Assembly (NCBI RefSeq): GCF_035998675.1
Contig: NZ_DASYHI010000014.1
Span: 62,001-126,000 of the forward strand
DNA: 64,000 nucleotides
Reading direction: 5' to 3'
Source: Telluribacter sp035998675
GTDB taxonomy: Bacteria; Bacteroidota; Bacteroidia; Cytophagales; Spirosomataceae
Below, piece by piece: positions 60,153-64,000 of this stretch. The translations under genes were made by a program, and so were the position numbers. Under the pieces are notes generated by a model that was not told the origin of the DNA, ran no database searches, and worked only from the letters and a program-made list of their open reading frames with translations. Positions within the stretch are counted from its first letter, which is position 1. The number at the start of each line of letters is the position of its first letter.

Positions 60153-60195
60153 AAAAGGCCGCCCTCTCCGGTGTCAAACCACGGGAGAGGGCGGC
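60151..60195 (-). terminator. rho-independent terminator for hpf
   Basis: A 12-bp GC-rich stem (arms 60158-60169 and 60184-60195, core CCGCCCTCTCC) is followed on the minus strand by a T-run (A-tract at 60151-60156). It starts inside the end of yicC. Confidence 0.85.
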
Positions 60196-60219
60196 ATGAA
60201 GTACCTGCGTAGAGCCTGA

Positions 60220-60534
60220 CTATTTGTGCTGCTTCTGTACCTGTTTGATAATCTGCTCGGTAGCATTTTTCAGCAGTTGTCCCCAGTCATCTCCTTTCTC
60301 GGCCGCAAACGGATCACGTCCCGGAATACCCAGCTTGATGTGCAGTGATTTCTCGTTTACGGAGTGGCTGGTTTCCCGCTTTAGATAAAAATCTGCGTAC
60401 ACTATATCACCGCTATAAAAGCGCCGGATACGGGCCAGAGCGGCTTCAATCCGCCCCAGAAAACTATCGTCCAGTTCAAAGTCAACGGCCTGAATATCCA
60501 GCCGTATTCCTTCTATGTTCATGTTGTAAGTCAT
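60220..60534 (-). CDS. hpf: HPF/RaiA family ribosome-associated protein
   Basis: The 104-aa protein is a short-type hibernation factor: MNIEGIRLDIQAVDFELDD, a central YADFYLKRETSH, and SLHIKLGIPGRDPFAAEKGDDW. Such proteins bind the ribosome and stop translation when growth slows. Short bodies without the long dimerising tail are the norm in this phylum. It ends in KQVQKQHK. It is monocistronic with its own terminator. Confidence 0.88.
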   Translation of the reverse strand: MTYNMNIEGIRLDIQAVDFELDDSFLGRIEAALARIRRFYSGDIVYADFYLKRETSHSVNEKSLHIKLGIPGRDPFAAEKGDDWGQLLKNATEQIIKQVQKQHK

Positions 60535-60830
60535 GGTAGTACTATTTTTAGTAAGTTAAAAAAGGGCCTCAATCCGAAACCATTAAATATTTAAGCTAAA
60601 ACGCAAAAGAAATATACCTTAACCTGCCCCGAAGGTCTGCGTGCCTTAAAGTACCTTTGGGTAATGAATGTGCGTTGTTGTTTTGCGTACGGAAATTACT
60701 TATTATCAGTATATTGCATTTTTTAAATTTGCTTTTCTGAACAATCCTGGCTATACTTTTTTTAAATTATAGAGAAGTACCAATAGGGAAGTTTTACCCC
60801 AAAACAAAACAGAAGAAGTCTGACAATAAT
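60535..60830. other. gene-free gap with possible promoters
   Basis: This 296-base AT-rich gap separates hpf (minus) from the 3-methyladenine glycosylase gene (plus). Two exact TAnnTTTG matches occur on the plus strand, TACCTTTG (60652-60659) and TAAATTTG (60724-60731). The second would give a leader of about 93 bases. No RNA gene is seen. Confidence 0.5.
60724..60731 (+). promoter_or_regulatory. Bacteroidota -7 element (TAAATTTG) for the glycosylase gene
   Basis: This is an exact TAnnTTTG match followed by GC, like many Bacteroidota promoters. The -33 box is not clear. Confidence 0.4.
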
Positions 60831-61451
60831 ATGAAGGAAAGACTTAGTCATGAATTATACCAACAACACGATACCCTTACCCTGTCGCAGATGCTACTGG
60901 GCTGTGAGTTGGTACATGACAGTCCGGAGGGCCGAACGGCCGGTATTATAGTAGAAACGGAAGCATACCTGTGGGGCGACCCCGCCTGCCACGCCTACCG
61001 CCGCCAAACGGCCCGCAACCAGGCCATGTTTGGTCCCGCCGGTACGCTGTATGTGTACCTTATTTATGGTATGTACTACTGTGTCAATGTGGTTAGTGGC
61101 GAGGTAGGCGTAGGGGAGGCGGTATTGGTCCGGGCCCTGCAGCCCACCGAAGGCGTTGACCTCATGCAGCAAAGGCGGCAACTGCATCCCAAAAAAATGG
61201 TACCCCTAAGCCGGGCCAGACCCCTGCTGGAAAAAGACCTGTGCAGCGGACCGGGCAAGCTGGTGCAGGCCATGGGAATTACGCTTCGGGAGCATAACTG
61301 CTCTTCCCTTAGTACGGGGCCTGTCTATATAACACCGCCGGTCTTATCAGGCTTCGATACCATTGTTACCACCCGGATCGGTATAACGCAGGGGGCCGGG
61401 CTACCTTATCGATTTTATGTTAGGGACAATACCTACGTAAGCAGGAGATAA
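60831..61451 (+). CDS. DNA-3-methyladenine glycosylase (AAG/MPG family)
   Basis: The 206-aa protein is a base-excision repair enzyme that removes alkylated purines. It has the family pattern GRTAGIIVETEAYLWGDPACHAYR, RNQAMFGPAGTLYVYLIYGMYYCVNVV, EAVLVRALQPTEG, LCSGPGKLVQAMGI and, near the end, TTRIGITQGAGLPYRFY. The catalytic Glu is in VETEAYLW. Length is normal. It is a single gene. Confidence 0.95.
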   Translation: MKERLSHELYQQHDTLTLSQMLLGCELVHDSPEGRTAGIIVETEAYLWGDPACHAYRRQTARNQAMFGPAGTLYVYLIYGMYYCVNVVSGEVGVGEAVLVRALQPTEGVDLMQQRRQLHPKKMVPLSRARPLLEKDLCSGPGKLVQAMGITLREHNCSSLSTGPVYITPPVLSGFDTIVTTRIGITQGAGLPYRFYVRDNTYVSRR

Positions 61452-61664
61452 AGGAAGTAGGTGAGATTTTAAAAACGTACCTGCAAGTATATGAGGTATA
61501 TACGTCGCTTTTAGTATAAGATTTCTAGGGCAGCGTGAGTAGCTTTGTCTTTGAATTAAAAGTAGTATATTGCATTCGTATAGTGGTAGAAGTACTACGA
61601 AAAAGGTATTAAATCCATGCTCCTTCGATAATATTTGTATAACTTTCGGGATTATGTGATTCGA

Positions 61665-63473
61665 ATGAGAGTATATTTAGCAATAGTAGCTTTCTTCTTT
61701 TTGGCCGGGTTACTACCCGCCCGGGCGGGTAAGATTGATTCTACCCGGCTTTTTAATCATATACAGAAACTTGAAAAGCAAGCTCCTGCTTTTCAACGCG
61801 ATACCCTGCTGGTACATGCTTACGCGGATGCTGCTTTCTACTACTTGCATAAGGATAGCCGGTTTTTAGAGGAATACGCCCAGAAAGCCCTGCGCCTGGC
61901 CCAGAAAAACAATTGGAAAAAAGGTAAGGTTATAGCCTATTATGCACTTGGGTACTCTTACCTGCATAAGGTTGATTATGACGCTCTTATGGCAATGGCA
62001 ACGGAAATATACCTGCTGTCCGAAAAGGAAAATCTGCCAATTTATAGCGCTCATTCGGCCCGTTTCATGGGGCTCTGTTATACAGAATATACCCGCTGGA
62101 ACGTAGCCCGCTGGGATTCTGCCCGGAACTACTATAACAAGGCCCTGAAAATTTACAAAGAGGTCGGCAAGGACGGTCTAGTGGCCGAGGGCTATGTAGA
62201 TATTGCTAACTCCTACCGTGACAGGGATCAGTACACACAGGCCCTTTATTATTACAGGCAGGCCTACAAGCATTATGACCAGGCAAAAGATGATTATGGT
62301 AAAGCTGAAGTTCTTCGGTGCGAAGGGTTTATGCTAGTCAGAAAAAAGCAGTTCAGGGAAGCCCTGGTAAAGTTCCATACTTCCCTGGAAATCGTTCAAA
62401 AGCTGGAGTCTATTTTTGGGATGATGAGTGTTTATAATGACATTGCCAATGCGTACTACTACACCCAGGAATACGATAAGGCGATCATCGCCGCCAAGAA
62501 AGCTTTGTCTCTGTCACAGGTTTATCATTCCAAAAAAGAAAGCAACTGGGCCCTTATGACCCTATTCAGGTCCCATAAAGGCTTGGGGAAACTTCCGGAA
62601 GCATTGGAAGCGCTTGAAAAAGTAACCTATGACAAACGGGAGACACAGGAAAACAATGTGGGACGACAATTTTCGCTTCACCAGCTTCTCTTTGACAACC
62701 AGCAGGAAGACGTAGAAATTCAAAGGAAAATAATTGAAAAGCAGGAAGCAACGCAAAAGTTTCTGATTGGTTTTTCAATACTTATCCTGTTTGTGATGGT
62801 ACTTCTGTGGTGGAATAACAATACCCTCCGTCGCAAAAACGCGGAAATACGGGAGGCCCTCGTAAAAGGACAGACTCTGGAGCGCAAGCGGGTAGCGGCC
62901 CAGCTACACGATAATCTTGGGTCAACGATTTCAACCATAAACTGGTACCTGTACGGATTAGATAAGGGAACCCTCTCCCAGACCGAAAAAGATATTTACG
63001 AAGGTGTACAGCAAATGGTACAACGGGCTTACGAGGAGGTACGTAGTCTTTCCCATAACCTGTTGCCCAAAGAGCTGGAAAAGGACGGCCTGCGCGTAGC
63101 CCTGCAGAAACTGGGGCAGAAACTAAATGAAAATGGCAGTATCCGGTTCCGGATGGAAATAGATGGATTTGAGGAGCGTCTGGATCGAAAGACGGAGTTT
63201 GAAATGTACAGTATGATTCAGGAGCTGGCTACTAATATCATCAAACACTCACGCGCTACGCAGGCTATTATCTCTCTGCATAATAACGAAGAGCAGATTA
63301 CACTTCAGGTAGAAGACAACGGTGAGGGGTTAAAGTCGTCGGGTAAAGAAGGGGTGGGCCTGAGTAACGTAAGGAGCCGGGTTGGAAGCCTACGGGGTAC
63401 CCTCAGAATAGCTGACAAAAAGGAACGGGGAACCTGCATCCAGGTACAGATTCCCCACAAAGTATTCGTCTGA
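61665..63473 (+). CDS. TPR-containing membrane sensor histidine kinase (HisKA_3 type)
   Basis: The 602-aa protein begins at ATG 61665 with a signal peptide (MRVYLAIVAFFFLAGLLPARA); the TTG at 61635 is in frame but upstream of it. Residues about 30-345 are helical TPR-type repeats in the periplasm. One helix spans about 366-386. The kinase core follows: a HisKA_3 dimerisation region with the phospho-acceptor His 415 in AAQLHDNLGSTIS, and an HATPase domain with ELATNIIKHS, VEDNGEG and GVGLSNVRSRVGSL. The partner should be a LuxR-type response regulator, which is not in this window. The stimulus is unknown. Confidence 0.9.
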   Translation: MRVYLAIVAFFFLAGLLPARAGKIDSTRLFNHIQKLEKQAPAFQRDTLLVHAYADAAFYYLHKDSRFLEEYAQKALRLAQKNNWKKGKVIAYYALGYSYLHKVDYDALMAMATEIYLLSEKENLPIYSAHSARFMGLCYTEYTRWNVARWDSARNYYNKALKIYKEVGKDGLVAEGYVDIANSYRDRDQYTQALYYYRQAYKHYDQAKDDYGKAEVLRCEGFMLVRKKQFREALVKFHTSLEIVQKLESIFGMMSVYNDIANAYYYTQEYDKAIIAAKKALSLSQVYHSKKESNWALMTLFRSHKGLGKLPEALEALEKVTYDKRETQENNVGRQFSLHQLLFDNQQEDVEIQRKIIEKQEATQKFLIGFSILILFVMVLLWWNNNTLRRKNAEIREALVKGQTLERKRVAAQLHDNLGSTISTINWYLYGLDKGTLSQTEKDIYEGVQQMVQRAYEEVRSLSHNLLPKELEKDGLRVALQKLGQKLNENGSIRFRMEIDGFEERLDRKTEFEMYSMIQELATNIIKHSRATQAIISLHNNEEQITLQVEDNGEGLKSSGKEGVGLSNVRSRVGSLRGTLRIADKKERGTCIQVQIPHKVFV

Positions 63474-63512
63474 TCTGTTTGTCAGCAAGTACTATTCCAT
63501 TCTTTATCCATT

Positions 63513-64000
63513 TTAGAAATCAATCCGGTAGTAGAACACCGGCAGGAACCCCAACTGGTATTCTTGTTTAATGAACGAGCCATCGGGCTGCGGGGCATAG
63601 CTAAGCGACAGCAGGTTCTGGATTCCCAGCGCGTTCACCAGGTCTATGGCTATAGTATGGGTAATTCCGGAGCGGTTAATTTTGTACTCGGTTTTGATAT
63701 CAAAGCGGCGGTAGGGAGCAAACTGTAGCGTGTTCCGACCGGCATCCTGGTACACAATCTCCTGCTGATTTCGTGAGGCTGCTTCGTCTACCGGTCCGTA
63801 CCAGCGTCCGCCAATGGCCGTAAACTTCGCTCCCAGGTTGAGCCGCGAGCGCTCCCTGATCACAAATTCCTTTGAAAATAGCGCGTTAAAAGCGTAACGT
63901 CCGTTAAAGTCCGTGTTGCGCCACACGCCGTCTTTGGCCTGGTACTTCGAATCAAAAAGCGAGGTAGTGACCAAAAAGTAGTACCCGTCGCTAAAAAACT
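63513..64000 (-). CDS. TonB-dependent receptor, C-terminal part (cut by window edge)
   Basis: The frame is open to the window edge, so only the last 160 or so residues are seen. They read as outer-membrane beta strands: GYYFLVTTSLFDSKYQ, NTDFNGRYAFNALFSKEF and LNLGAKFTAIGGRWYG. The typical last strands are FDIKTEYKINR and LGFLPVFYYRIDF, ending in an aromatic residue as expected for barrel proteins. It matches the end of SusC- or CarboxypepD_reg-type receptors. Its start and partner genes lie beyond the window. Confidence 0.8.
   Translation of the reverse strand, partial: FFSDGYYFLVTTSLFDSKYQAKDGVWRNTDFNGRYAFNALFSKEFVIRERSRLNLGAKFTAIGGRWYGPVDEAASRNQQEIVYQDAGRNTLQFAPYRRFDIKTEYKINRSGITHTIAIDLVNALGIQNLLSLSYAPQPDGSFIKQEYQLGFLPVFYYRIDF

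Noticed and set aside
1..64000. CRISPR arrays, insertion sequences, prophage or integrase genes
   Set aside because: No regularly spaced repeats, transposase or integrase motifs, or phage structural genes were seen on either strand.

Overview
The window reads as a chromosome segment from a member of the Bacteroidota, most likely order Cytophagales (Spirosoma/Dyadobacter-like). The evidence is the gene content and the promoters: DUF6807/PmoA-like proteins, sulfatases, a TonB-dependent receptor end, an ECF sigma factor followed by a membrane/beta-barrel protein, PepSY-like lipoproteins, GreA-like and LytTR proteins, and Bacteroidota -7 elements (TAnnTTTG) with almost no Shine-Dalgarno sequences. 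Several starts are TTG or GTG. No IS element, prophage, CRISPR array, rRNA or intact tRNA was seen. The tetramer GTAC (GGTACC, AGTACT, AAGTACTT) is strikingly frequent in genes and between them.

Layout. 1-4.2 kb: methyltransferases, a glycosyltransferase and a Wzx-like flippase (surface glycan). 4.4-6.3 kb: a rhomboid-N-terminus-like protein and a DUF6807 protein. 6.5-9.3 kb: UDP-GlcNAc 2-epimerase, a methyltransferase-like protein and a FemAB/GNAT-like protein. 9.6-14.6 kb: an AT-rich SGNH hydrolase, then a cassette of O-carbamoyltransferase, SGNH hydrolase, a 49-aa DUF5989 protein and an SxtJ-like membrane protein. These are the same four families as sxtI-sxtL of saxitoxin clusters, but with no toxin genes nearby. 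14.6-18.6 kb: Ppx/GppA, an ECF sigma factor with a membrane partner, and a PepSY-like lipoprotein. 18.7-28.3 kb: methionine/one-carbon genes (Lrp regulator, metH, metF) mixed with housekeeping genes (YebC, GreA-like, ElaA). 29-34.6 kb: YbjQ, two sulfatases, and a cytochrome c-sorbosone dehydrogenase. 34.6-37.2 kb: a decayed adhesin end, a stand-alone LytTR protein, and a membrane protein with a cytoplasmic winged-helix-like tail.

37.3-44.1 kb holds the most unusual locus. It is a tightly packed eight-gene operon: SGNH hydrolase, PqqD-like (RRE) protein with a peptide-like C-terminal tail, HprK-like kinase, three GT2 glycosyltransferases, an NTP_transf_5-type nucleotidyltransferase and an Amj-type lipid II flippase. 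It looks like a peptide- or glycan-modifying system that works at the membrane. No separate precursor peptide, radical SAM enzyme, lasso cyclase or protease is visible. Right after it lies a wrecked copy of ccoI (copper P-type ATPase) with a nonsense codon and a large internal deletion.

44.8-50.1 kb: a polytopic membrane protein, a DUF1624 acyltransferase, an alpha/beta hydrolase and a GlcD-like oxidase. 50.4-56.8 kb: a probable sugar/sugar-acid oxidation operon (Tat-exported enolase-superfamily dehydratase, mutarotase-like protein, PQQ dehydrogenase with built-in cytochrome c, MFS sugar-acid transporter, NTF2-like protein). 57-63.5 kb: a 2-hydroxyacid dehydrogenase, pdxA, YicC, HPF, 3-methyladenine glycosylase and a TPR histidine kinase. 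The window ends inside a TonB-dependent receptor gene.
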